Assembly (NCBI GenBank): GCA_946221915.1
Contig: CAMIKG010000070.1
Coordinates: 1-22,510, forward strand
DNA: 22,510 nucleotides
DNA from: an uncultured Erwinia sp.
GTDB lineage: Bacteria > Pseudomonadota > Gammaproteobacteria > Enterobacterales > Enterobacteriaceae
Direction of reading: 5' to 3'
Shown one piece after another: positions 14,134-20,499 of the stretch. Positions within the stretch are counted from its first letter, which is position 1. Every line of letters begins with the position of its first letter. The position numbers were made by a program, and so were the translations under genes. Below the pieces are notes generated by a model. That model was not told the origin of the DNA, ran no database searches, and saw only the letters and a list, made by a program, of their open reading frames with translations.

Positions 14134-14156
14134 TTCAGTATTAAATTAATGCAAAA

Positions 14157-14246
14157 TCAGTTCATTACCGCGACAAAACTGAATGCAATAATCATCAGCA
14201 GTGCGCCAACCGTGGTCATCAGCGATAACTTCAGATCAGTATCCAT
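14157..14246 (-). CDS. ynhF: small membrane protein YnhF
   Basis: This 29-residue protein reads MDTDLKLSLMTTVGALLMII then AFSFVAVMN. E. coli YnhF, also 29 residues and next to purR, has the same architecture as I remember it: M-x-TDLK-x-SL-x-TT followed by one hydrophobic helix. The segment from about residue 13 to 28 is a single membrane-spanning helix. AAGGAG lies 6 nt upstream of the ATG, strongly supporting translation. It ends 24 nt from the shared terminator with mepH. YnhF is a known but functionally uncharacterised small inner-membrane protein. Short length, ribosome-binding site, position and sequence pattern together make this a confident call. Confidence 0.88.
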   Translation of the reverse strand: MDTDLKLSLMTTVGALLMIIAFSFVAVMN

Positions 14247-14469
14247 CTACGACTCCTTAAAAGACCCTACAAATAATACCTGTAACTATTTTCCCACAGC
14301 AGCGGGTAAAAATCTCGTGTTCTGCTCACAGCCTTGATAGAATTCCTTTTTTTCGTTGCGCAACAACTGCAACAGCGTGTGCCTTGCCGTGTCTCCTGAC
14401 GTCAGTTTTTTTCCCGATGTCATTCAGCTGCAAACATACTGACCGCTCGCCCTTTAATACGAGCATAAA
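14247..14469. other. divergent ynhF / purR intergenic region
   Basis: No gene is seen here. It contains a 10-bp palindrome GTTGCGCAAC at 14355-14364, also found at 14085-14094 on the other side of ynhF, and CTGACGTCAG (14398-14407) followed by seven T. No good -35/-10 pair for either gene is evident, although CATAAA just before the PUR box could serve as a purR -10. Confidence 0.35.
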
Positions 14470-14485
14470 ACGCAAACGTTTAACT
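14470..14485 (+). promoter_or_regulatory. PUR box upstream of purR
   Basis: ACGCAAACGTTTAACT matches the known PurR operator ACGCAAACGTTTNCNT, with the central CGCAAACGTTT intact. It is 45 bp upstream of the purR ATG, in the place where E. coli purR has its autoregulatory operator. Confidence 0.85.
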
Positions 14486-14498
14486 TGATTTTAATCAA
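14485..14498. promoter_or_regulatory. FNR-type site upstream of purR
   Basis: TTGATTTTAATCAA is a perfect match to the FNR consensus TTGAT-N4-ATCAA. It abuts the PUR box on its 3' side and lies 32 bp before the purR ATG. That position downstream of the likely promoter would suit repression of purR when oxygen is absent. Confidence 0.55.
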
Positions 14499-14530
14499 AG
14501 GGTTAACATAAACCCCGGAGTCCCAGTTTC

Positions 14531-15556
14531 ATGGCAACAATTAAAGATGTGGCGAAGCGCGCCGGTGTCTCCACCACCACGGTTTCTCATGTCATCAATA
14601 AAACCCGCTTTGTCGCGGAAGAGACGCGCGAAGCGGTGTGGGCCGCCATAAAAGAGCTGCACTATTCGCCGAGCGCTGTGGCGCGCAGTCTGAAGGTCAA
14701 CCACACCAAATCGATTGGTTTGCTGGCGACCTCCAGCGAAGCGCCCTACTTTGCGGAAATTATCGAAGCGGTGGAAAACCGCTGCTTTGCCAAAGGCTAT
14801 ACGCTGATCCTCGGCAATGCCCATAACGATTTGCAGAAGCAGCGTGCCTATCTGTCGATGATGGCGCAAAAACGTGTCGATGGATTGCTGGTGATGTGCT
14901 CGGAATACCCGGACGATCTGCTGCAGATGCTGGAAGAGAACCGCAATATTCCGATGGTGGTGATGGACTGGGGCGAGTCACGTGGTGATTTTACCGATAC
15001 CGTGCTGGATAACGCCTTTCAGGGCGGTTACATGGCAGGCCGTTATCTGATTGACCGCGGCCATCGAGATATCGGTGCCATTCCCGGTCAGCAGGAGCGC
15101 AACACCGGTGGCGGCCGTCATGCCGGTTTCGTGAAGGCGCTGAATGAAGCCAATATTCCGTTACGTGAAGAGTGGATTGTGCAGGGCGACTTTGAGCCGG
15201 AATCCGGTTACCGCGCCATGCAGCAAATCCTGGCGCAAAAACAGCGCCCTACCGCCGTGTTCTGCGGCGGCGATATTATGGCGATGGGGGCGATTTGCGC
15301 CGCCGATGAGATGGGCCTGCGTGTTCCACAGGATATTTCGGTGATCGGTTATGACAATGTGCGCAACGCGCGTTACTTCACACCGGCGCTGACCACCATC
15401 CATCAGCCAAAAGAGCGGCTGGGACAAACCGCTTTCGATATGTTGCTGGATCGTATTACCAGTAAGCGCGAAGAGTCGCAGACCATCGAGGTGCATCCGT
15501 CGCTGATTGAGCGCCGTTCCGTTGCCGATGGCCCGTTCGTCGACTACCGTCGTTAA
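14531..15556 (+). CDS. purR: purine repressor PurR
   Basis: PurR is the LacI-family repressor of purine synthesis genes; hypoxanthine or guanine act as corepressors. The 341-residue length equals that of E. coli PurR. The N-terminal helix-turn-helix (ATIKDVAKRAGVSTTTVSHVINKTR) and the hinge with Leu54-Lys55 (ARSLKVNHTKS) are intact. The effector pocket residues known from E. coli are all present: Tyr73, Phe74, Arg190, Thr192, Arg196, Phe221 and Asp275. GGAG lies about 11 nt upstream of the ATG. Its stop codon overlaps the stop codon of the convergent punR gene. Confidence 0.98.
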   Translation: MATIKDVAKRAGVSTTTVSHVINKTRFVAEETREAVWAAIKELHYSPSAVARSLKVNHTKSIGLLATSSEAPYFAEIIEAVENRCFAKGYTLILGNAHNDLQKQRAYLSMMAQKRVDGLLVMCSEYPDDLLQMLEENRNIPMVVMDWGESRGDFTDTVLDNAFQGGYMAGRYLIDRGHRDIGAIPGQQERNTGGGRHAGFVKALNEANIPLREEWIVQGDFEPESGYRAMQQILAQKQRPTAVFCGGDIMAMGAICAADEMGLRVPQDISVIGYDNVRNARYFTPALTTIHQPKERLGQTAFDMLLDRITSKREESQTIEVHPSLIERRSVADGPFVDYRR

Positions 15557-16497
15557 TCTTCGCCACCGGCCAGACTGCTGGCCGGTGTTTGCGCTTCCCG
15601 TAACCACTCTTCATTCATCGTCTCAGCACTGCCGAGGTACTCCAGCAGCCAGCTGAGCGCCGGTGAAGCACTCTGCTCCGCCCATGTTACACAGCAGTGG
15701 CTGTCGGGAAATGCCGTTGTCAGCGTCAGCTCCGCCAGTTTACCCTGCGCAATCAGCGGCGCGGCGAGATGCCCCGGCGCCATGCCGACACACAGCCCTG
15801 CCTGCAGACACGCCATCGCGCTGCGCCAGTGTGGCGCTACCAGCCGGCGCTGGTTATCCAGCGTCCACGTGTCGCGACGCGGCAGACTACGTGAGGTGTC
15901 TTCCAGCGCCAGCGCTGGCCACTGGCGAATCGTGTCATCGTCAATGACACCGGACAGCTGCGCAAGCGGATGCCCGGCCTGCACCACGCAGCGCCAGTTC
16001 AGCGCGCCCATATCGCGAAAACCAAAGCGTCCGCCGACCGGAATCGCCTGCGTCGCGCCAATCGCCATATCGACACGGCCATCCACCAGCGCATCCCAGA
16101 CGCCGTTGAACACCTCACAGCTAATGTGCAGTTCCATATCGGGGAAATGACGGTAGAAGTCCAGCACCAGCTGATTGGTACGCTGCGGTTTCACAATGGC
16201 GTCAACGGCGATACTCAGCTGACCGCGCCAGCCATTCGCCACCTGCTGGCACTGGCGGCGGGTGGCAAGCATTTTTTTGATAACAGCGCGTCCCTGCGCA
16301 ATAAAAACCTCACCCGCTGCCGTCAGCACCACATCACGGTGACGGCGTTCAAACAGCGGCACCGCCAGCCACTGTTCCAGCTGACGGACGGTATAGCTGA
16401 CCGCAGATGGCACACGATGCAGCTCACTGGCCGCCGCACTAAAGCTGCCGGTACGGGCGACAGCATCAACCACTTCAAGAGAATGTTCTGACCACAT
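15553..16497 (-). CDS. punR: LysR-family regulator PunR (YdhB)
   Basis: PunR (formerly YdhB) activates punC, the adjacent purine nucleoside exporter, in E. coli. The 314-residue protein starts MWSEHSLEVVDAVARTGSFSAAASELHRVPSAVSYTVRQLEQWL, with the helix-turn-helix at about residues 18-37, closely matching E. coli YdhB. The effector domain starts near GQLSIAVDAIVKPQRTNQL. The open frame extends 34 codons upstream, but MWSEHSL is the conserved start. The gene is divergent from punC, as in E. coli. Its last codons overlap the purR stop codon by 3 nt, and its end contains a strong hairpin that reads as the purR terminator. The C-terminus SSLAGGED is weakly conserved, so it tolerates that hairpin. 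Confidence 0.94.
   Translation of the reverse strand: MWSEHSLEVVDAVARTGSFSAAASELHRVPSAVSYTVRQLEQWLAVPLFERRHRDVVLTAAGEVFIAQGRAVIKKMLATRRQCQQVANGWRGQLSIAVDAIVKPQRTNQLVLDFYRHFPDMELHISCEVFNGVWDALVDGRVDMAIGATQAIPVGGRFGFRDMGALNWRCVVQAGHPLAQLSGVIDDDTIRQWPALALEDTSRSLPRRDTWTLDNQRRLVAPHWRSAMACLQAGLCVGMAPGHLAAPLIAQGKLAELTLTTAFPDSHCCVTWAEQSASPALSWLLEYLGSAETMNEEWLREAQTPASSLAGGED
15564..15591 (+). terminator. purR terminator located inside punR
   Basis: CACCGGCCAG (15564-15573) and CTGGCCGGTG (15578-15587) form a perfect 10-bp stem around ACTG, followed by TTTG. It starts 8 nt after the purR stop codon. The same DNA encodes the C-terminal TPASSLAGGED of punR on the other strand, so coding and termination functions overlap. 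Confidence 0.75.
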
Positions 16498-16613
16498 GTT
16501 CTGCTCACAAATTTTTTGCACGCAACTGGCAAATATTAACGTTTCACAACGCAGGTTGCACCCGCTTACACTCTGCGCGTTACTCTCACCTGCATACAAA
16601 GAGCTTTTCCCTC
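16498..16613. promoter_or_regulatory. divergent punR / punC promoter region
   Basis: This 116-bp region drives both genes. An inverted repeat GCAAC (16524-16528) and GTTGC (16555-16559) flanks the AT-rich middle and is a possible PunR-binding dyad. No clear core promoter was assigned, and no PurR-type CGCAAACGTTT core is visible. Confidence 0.3.
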
Positions 16614-17801
16614 ATGAAATCAAAAGGATTTATGATCTACCTGGCATTGCTAAGCATGCTGGGTTTTCTCGCGACTGATATGTATCTGCCCGCCTTTGGC
16701 GCGATGCAGCAGGATCTCGCGGCACAGCCCGGCGCCATCAGCGCCAGTCTCAGTCTGTTTCTCGGCGGTTTTGCCTGTGCGCAGCTTTTTTGGGGACCAC
16801 TTTCCGATCGCATTGGCCGTAAGCCGGTGCTGGTGATTGGCCTGACGCTGTTTGCCCTTGGCTGCGCCGGGATGATGGCGGTGCATGACGCCACACTGTT
16901 GCTGGTCTTACGCTTCGTCCAGGCAGTGGGCGTCTGCGCCGCTGCCGTGAGCTGGCAGGCGCTGGTCGTCGATCGCTACAGCGGCGCGCAGGCGAACCGC
17001 GTGTTCGCCACCATTATGCCGCTGGTGGCGCTCTCCCCTGCGCTGGCGCCGCTGCTTGGCGCGTGGCTGCTGGAACACTTTAACTGGCGGGCAATTTTTA
17101 TCGCACTGCTGCTGATTACGGTGGCGCTGTTGATCGCGACGCTGCGTCTGCCAGCGGCTACACGTAACGCGGCGGCTACCTCATCGGTGAGTTTTCTGCA
17201 GTTGCTGAAATCACGCAGTTATAGCGGCAACGTGCTGATCTATGCCGCCTGTTCCGCCAGCTTTTTCGCCTGGCTGACCGGCTCGCCGTTTATTCTCGCC
17301 AAACTGGGACTGTCTCCGGCGCATATTGGCCTCAGCTATCTGCCCCAGACGCTGGCCTTTTTGGTCGGTGGCTTTGGTTGTCGCAGCCTGCTGCAACGGG
17401 TTGAGGGTAAGGCGCTGTTACCGTGGTTACTGCTGGGTTACGCCATTAGTGTGGCTGCGCTGTTTATGGTGGCGCTCTCTGATCAGGTGACGCTGACGGC
17501 GCTGCTGATCCCGTTCTGCGGGATGGCGATGGCCAATGGTGCGATTTATCCGATTGTCGTGGCCAATGCGCTGCTGCCCTTCCCTGACGCCACCGGCAAA
17601 GCGGCAGCGCTGCAAAACATGCTGCAGCTGGGGCTTTGCTTTATCGCCAGCATGGCAGTATCAGCGCTGATCGCACAGCCATTACTGAGCACCACCGCGA
17701 TTATGCTGGCGACCATCGCTCTGGCAGTGTGTGGTTATGCACTACAATTAGCCGATAAAGAGCAGGCAGAAAGCCACACCCATGCCACTTCGCAGTCATG
17801 A
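16614..17801 (+). CDS. punC: purine nucleoside transporter PunC (MFS, Bcr/CflA type)
   Basis: PunC (formerly YdhC) is an inner-membrane major facilitator protein linked in E. coli to purine nucleoside transport under PunR control. The 395-residue protein (E. coli 403 aa) has about 12 hydrophobic segments. The Bcr/CflA hallmark TDMYLPAFG occurs at residues 21-29, the MFS motif GPLSDRIGRKPV between helices 2 and 3 (61-72), and LVLRFVQAVGVCAAAVSWQALVVDRY in helix 4. NVLIYAACSASFFAWLTGSPFIL starts the second half. It is divergent from its presumed activator punR. The C-terminal tail KEQAESHTHATSQS is hydrophilic and His-containing, as in E. coli. Confidence 0.94.
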   Translation: MKSKGFMIYLALLSMLGFLATDMYLPAFGAMQQDLAAQPGAISASLSLFLGGFACAQLFWGPLSDRIGRKPVLVIGLTLFALGCAGMMAVHDATLLLVLRFVQAVGVCAAAVSWQALVVDRYSGAQANRVFATIMPLVALSPALAPLLGAWLLEHFNWRAIFIALLLITVALLIATLRLPAATRNAAATSSVSFLQLLKSRSYSGNVLIYAACSASFFAWLTGSPFILAKLGLSPAHIGLSYLPQTLAFLVGGFGCRSLLQRVEGKALLPWLLLGYAISVAALFMVALSDQVTLTALLIPFCGMAMANGAIYPIVVANALLPFPDATGKAAALQNMLQLGLCFIASMAVSALIAQPLLSTTAIMLATIALAVCGYALQLADKEQAESHTHATSQS

Positions 17802-17834
17802 AAATGACTTAATTAGCAGACTAACGATAATGTA

Positions 17835-17876
17835 TTGAATATTGCCTTACGTGAGCATATACTCGTTTAAGGCAAT
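17835..17876 (+). promoter_or_regulatory. distal cfa promoter overlapped by an operator-like dyad
   Basis: TTGAAT (17835-17840) and TATACT (17858-17863), 17 nt apart, form a good sigma-70 promoter with its start near 17870. ATTGCCTTA (17841-17849) and TAAGGCAAT (17868-17876) are perfect 9-bp inverted arms with an inner GAG / CTC pair, covering spacer, -10 and start point. A regulator bound there would block transcription. It may instead be the punC terminator stem, but no T-run follows. Confidence 0.55.
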
Positions 17877-17976
17877 AATTCATAACAAATAGTTAACATT
17901 ATTTTGGTCACATTCGACAGGGTTGTCGTGGTGTTTTCTGGCAAGACATTGGCTGCACATCCCTGCAAATAATACT

Positions 17977-18001
17977 CCGGTTAATCAACCCGGGTGTTTT
18001 T
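17977..18001 (+). terminator. terminator-like hairpin in the cfa leader
   Basis: CCGGTT pairs with AACCCGG (one bulged C) around AATC, followed after 3 nt by five T. It lies about 105 nt downstream of the predicted distal start and 130 nt before the cfa ATG. Confidence 0.5.
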
Positions 18002-18132
18002 CATTCAATTTCAATCCTCTGTGTTACGTCGGATATCAGGCGCACGGCTCAGTCCGTGAGTTCTCTTACCCTCCTGCAGAATCTGGCTACGCTGATTCTC
18101 AGGTTTAAATCACGACAAGTGATGGAGAAGCT

Positions 18133-19281
18133 ATGAGTTCATCGTGTATAGAAGAAGTGAACCTGAAAGAAAACCACTGGTTTCGCATCGTCCAGGAGCT
18201 GTTGCAGACAGCCGATATCGAAGTGAACGGTTCGCGCCCCTGGGATATTCAGGTCAGTAATCCCGCGTTTTTTCGCCGTGTGCTGCAGGAAGGTTCTCTG
18301 GGGCTGGGCGAGAGTTATATGGATGGCTGGTGGCAATGCGAGCGGCTCGATATGTTTTTTCATCGGGTGCTTAAATATCAGCTGGACCAGCAAATCCCCC
18401 ATCATTTCAGAGATACCCTGCGCGTCATTGCCGCACGGCTGACCAATCTGCAGTCTAAAAGACGTGCCTGGATTGTCGGTAAGGAGCATTACGATCTGGG
18501 CAATGATCTGTTCTCGCTGATGCTTGATTCCCATATGCAATATTCCTGCGGTTACTGGAAAGAGGCCACCACGCTGGAAGAGGCGCAGACCGCCAAGTTG
18601 CGCATGATTTGTGACAAGCTGCAGTTGCAGCCCGGTATGTCGTTGCTGGATATCGGCTGTGGCTGGGGCGGTCTGGCGGAGTTTGCCGCGCGTCATTATG
18701 GCGTCAGCGTGTATGGTGTGACGATTTCCGCCGAGCAGCAGAAGCTGGCGCAGCAGCGTTGTGCGGGGCTGGATGTCAATATTGTGCTGCAGGATTATCG
18801 CGATCTGGAGCAGAAGTTTGACCGTATTGTTTCTGTCGGCATGTTCGAGCATGTCGGGCCGAAGAACTACGCGACGTATTTTGAGGTTGTGAATCGTAAT
18901 CTGAAGCCGGATGGTTTGTTTTTGTTGCATACCATTGGCGCGCTGAAAACCGATATGGCGGTTGATCCGTGGATCAATAAGTATATTTTCCCCAATGGCT
19001 GTCTGCCCTCTGCACGTCATATCACCGATGCCAGTGAGCCATGGTTTGTGATGGAAGACTGGCACAATTTTGGCGCGGATTATGATACGACGCTGATGGC
19101 GTGGCATCAGCGTTTTCTCGCGGGCTGGCCGCAACTCGCGCCGAAGTATGGCGAGCGTTTTAAACGGATGTTTAGTTATTATCTGAATGCCTGTGCGGGG
19201 GCGTTTCGGGCGCGCGATATTCAGTTATGGCAGGTGGTGTTTAGCCATGGTGTCGAGGGCGGGTTGCGGGTTCCGCGTTGA
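18133..19281 (+). CDS. cfa: cyclopropane fatty acyl phospholipid synthase Cfa
   Basis: Cfa transfers a methylene group from S-adenosylmethionine to cis double bonds of membrane phospholipid acyl chains, mostly on entering stationary phase or under acid stress. The 382-residue protein equals the E. coli length. The N-terminal lipid-binding domain runs to about residue 100. The SAM-binding motif LLDIGCGWGGLA is at 171-182. The known catalytic residues are conserved: Cys139 in QYSCGYW, Glu239 in GMFEHVG and His266 in LLHTIGA. The start is fixed by GGAG 5 nt upstream and the family N-terminus. It converges with ribE across a repeat-rich gap. Confidence 0.97.
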   Translation: MSSSCIEEVNLKENHWFRIVQELLQTADIEVNGSRPWDIQVSNPAFFRRVLQEGSLGLGESYMDGWWQCERLDMFFHRVLKYQLDQQIPHHFRDTLRVIAARLTNLQSKRRAWIVGKEHYDLGNDLFSLMLDSHMQYSCGYWKEATTLEEAQTAKLRMICDKLQLQPGMSLLDIGCGWGGLAEFAARHYGVSVYGVTISAEQQKLAQQRCAGLDVNIVLQDYRDLEQKFDRIVSVGMFEHVGPKNYATYFEVVNRNLKPDGLFLLHTIGALKTDMAVDPWINKYIFPNGCLPSARHITDASEPWFVMEDWHNFGADYDTTLMAWHQRFLAGWPQLAPKYGERFKRMFSYYLNACAGAFRARDIQLWQVVFSHGVEGGLRVPR

Positions 19282-19306
19282 TGCTTTGCTGCTTTGCTGC
19301 CGGGGT

Positions 19307-19410
19307 CTGGTCGCCTGATTGATCGCGATACACGGGGCGACCACGGCGCGGTCCTCCGCGGACAAGCCGCTGCGGAGCCATCGCCGCGTTTCCCCTAAAT
19401 TCAGGCTTTG
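19307..19410 (+). repeat. dispersed intergenic repeat, copy A
   Basis: This 104-bp unit starts CTGGTCGCCTGATTG and ends CAGGCTTTG. It differs from copy B at 8 of 104 positions by eye (about 92% identity), and a third, degenerate copy is inverted at 12355-12440. Inside are GC-rich self-complementary segments such as GTCCTCCGCGGAC and CCGCTGCGG. Confidence 0.85.
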
Positions 19411-19424
19411 AGCGATGTGTGTGG

Positions 19425-19528
19425 CTGGTCGCCTGATTGCCCGCGATACACGGGGCGACTACGGCGCGCTCCTGCGCGGGCAAGCCGCTGCGGAGCCATC
19501 GCCACGTTTCCCCTAAATCCAGGCTTTG
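19425..19528 (+). repeat. dispersed intergenic repeat, copy B
   Basis: This second 104-bp unit lies in direct orientation 118 bp from copy A, separated from it by 14 nt. Differences from A are mostly single changes, several of them in GC-rich stems (for example TCCGCGGAC against TGCGCGGGC). Confidence 0.85.
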
Positions 19529-19619
19529 TTGATGGTCTTTGAAAAGGCATTAAATAAGAAGCTCTGCTGCTGACTGACGCCAGGCACGATGAACCTGGCA
19601 GCCACACTTCAATTCTACG

Positions 19620-19728
19620 CACAGGGAACACGGTCAGCGGAGGAAAGCGTCCCGCGCCAGGGACGGCGCGGGCCGAGCGGCCATGGATGGCGAAAAGCGA
19701 CTTTCCCTAGCTGACCGTGTTCCCTGTG
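19620..19728. repeat. inverted-arm element with internal hairpin
   Basis: CACAGGGAACACGGTCAGC (19620-19638) is perfectly repeated in inverted form at 19710-19728. The stem extends inward through GGAAAG / CTTTCC after three mismatches. The interior holds an independent hairpin CCCGCGCC / GGCGCGGG (19651-19672) and a GGCCATGGATGG segment. The right arm can also pair with TGCACAGGG at 19756-19764. It resembles a small non-autonomous palindromic element; no coding potential is evident. Confidence 0.75.
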
Positions 19729-19741
19729 CAGGCACAACACT

Positions 19742-19794
19742 AAAAGCAACGCCCTTGCACAGGGACAAAATCAAAAGCAACGCCCCTGCGCAGG
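19742..19794 (+). repeat. two-copy short tandem repeat
   Basis: A 22-nt unit beginning AAAAGCAACGCCC and ending CAGG occurs at 19742-19763 and 19773-19794, a period of 31 nt, with two differences. The second copy ends in the palindrome CCTGCGCAGG. Confidence 0.7.
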
Positions 19795-19842
19795 TTCAAT
19801 ATCAGCGCACTGGCCCTAACGTAGCCAGCATGCACCGGCTAA

Positions 19843-20499
19843 TCAATCCGCCTGCTCTTCTGCAGCCGCCGCGGCCGCCAGCAGTGCGGCTTCACGCTGG
19901 GCCAGCACGCGCTCCACTGTCTGTACAATGGCCTGGGTCTGCGGGTCGATCTCGATATTGACCTTGTGACCCAGTTTTTTGCTGCCCAGCGTGGTGCGTT
20001 CCAGTGTTTCCGGGATCAGGTGGACACAGAATTTGCTTTTGGTGACATCCCCCACGGTCAGGCTGATACCATCAATCCCGATGTAACCTTTATGCAGGAT
20101 AAACTTCATCTGCTCGCTATCAAGCGGCTTAAACCAGATTTCCCGGTTATTTTCGGAGTTAATGATTTTGCAGATCTCAGCAGTGGTCATAATGTGACCC
20201 GACATCAAGTGACCACCGATTTCGTCACTGAATTTCGCCGCGCGTTCAACGTTAATTTTGTCGCCGACCTGCAGTTCACCCAGGTTAGTAATACGCAGGG
20301 TCTCTTTGATCAGATCAAAACTGACGCGATCGCCATCGACCTCAGTGACCGTCAGACAGCAGCCGTTGTGGGAGACCGATGCCCCCAGCTCCAGCCCCGG
20401 CAGCAGCTCAGCGGGCAGTTTAATCACGTGGGTACGGAAATTGGTTTTTTCTTCAATCGACAGCACCTCTGCGGTGCCCTGTACAATACCGGTAAACAT
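19843..20499 (-). CDS. ribE: riboflavin synthase alpha subunit
   Basis: Riboflavin synthase joins two molecules of 6,7-dimethyl-8-ribityllumazine to make riboflavin. The E. coli gene is called ribC or ribE. The 218-residue protein (E. coli 213 aa) starts with the family signature MFTGIVQGTAEV. It has two homologous lumazine-binding barrels, about residues 1-97 (HNGCCLTVTEV) and 98-190 (GHLMSGHI through GIDGISLTVGDV). The C-terminus ends in an unusual alanine run, LLAAAAAAEEQAD, rich in GCN codons. It converges with cfa and is divergent from mdtK. I see no FMN riboswitch upstream. Confidence 0.96.
   Translation of the reverse strand: MFTGIVQGTAEVLSIEEKTNFRTHVIKLPAELLPGLELGASVSHNGCCLTVTEVDGDRVSFDLIKETLRITNLGELQVGDKINVERAAKFSDEIGGHLMSGHIMTTAEICKIINSENNREIWFKPLDSEQMKFILHKGYIGIDGISLTVGDVTKSKFCVHLIPETLERTTLGSKKLGHKVNIEIDPQTQAIVQTVERVLAQREAALLAAAAAAEEQAD

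Larger units (their letters stand above)
17802..18132. promoter_or_regulatory. cfa upstream region and long leader
   Basis: This 331-bp gap holds no gene. It carries a strong promoter at 17835-17863, a dyad over it at 17841-17876, and a terminator-like hairpin at 17977-18001. A small inverted repeat AGAATC / GATTCT lies near 18079-18100, and the cfa ribosome-binding site GGAG is at 18124-18127. In E. coli cfa has a distal sigma-70 promoter with a leader of about 200 nt that is targeted by small RNAs, and a proximal sigma-S promoter. The distal promoter is recognisable here; I could not assign the proximal one. Confidence 0.55.
19282..19842. other. repeat-rich non-coding region between cfa and ribE
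   Basis: These 561 bp have no protein I can support. They hold repeat copies A and B, a GCCAGG / CCTGGC hairpin at 19579-19599, a large inverted-arm element at 19620-19728, and a short tandem repeat at 19742-19794. Short open frames on the minus strand across the repeats (19241-19631) encode peptides with a shared FRGN-x-AMAPQRL segment. This is the repeat itself being translated, not evidence of genes. Confidence 0.6.

Noticed and set aside
14086..14337. 83-codon plus-strand frame opposite ynhF
   Set aside because: It starts inside the mepH terminator and is antisense to ynhF, which has a better ribosome-binding site and a known homologue.
17923..18108. 61-codon frame in the cfa leader
   Set aside because: No good ribosome-binding site, no recognisable family, and it crosses the terminator-like hairpin. 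It is better explained as leader RNA.
19241..19631. Two overlapping minus-strand open frames with a shared FRGN-x-AMAPQRL peptide
   Set aside because: They translate the 104-bp repeat copies; the shared peptide comes from DNA duplication, and there is no ribosome-binding site.
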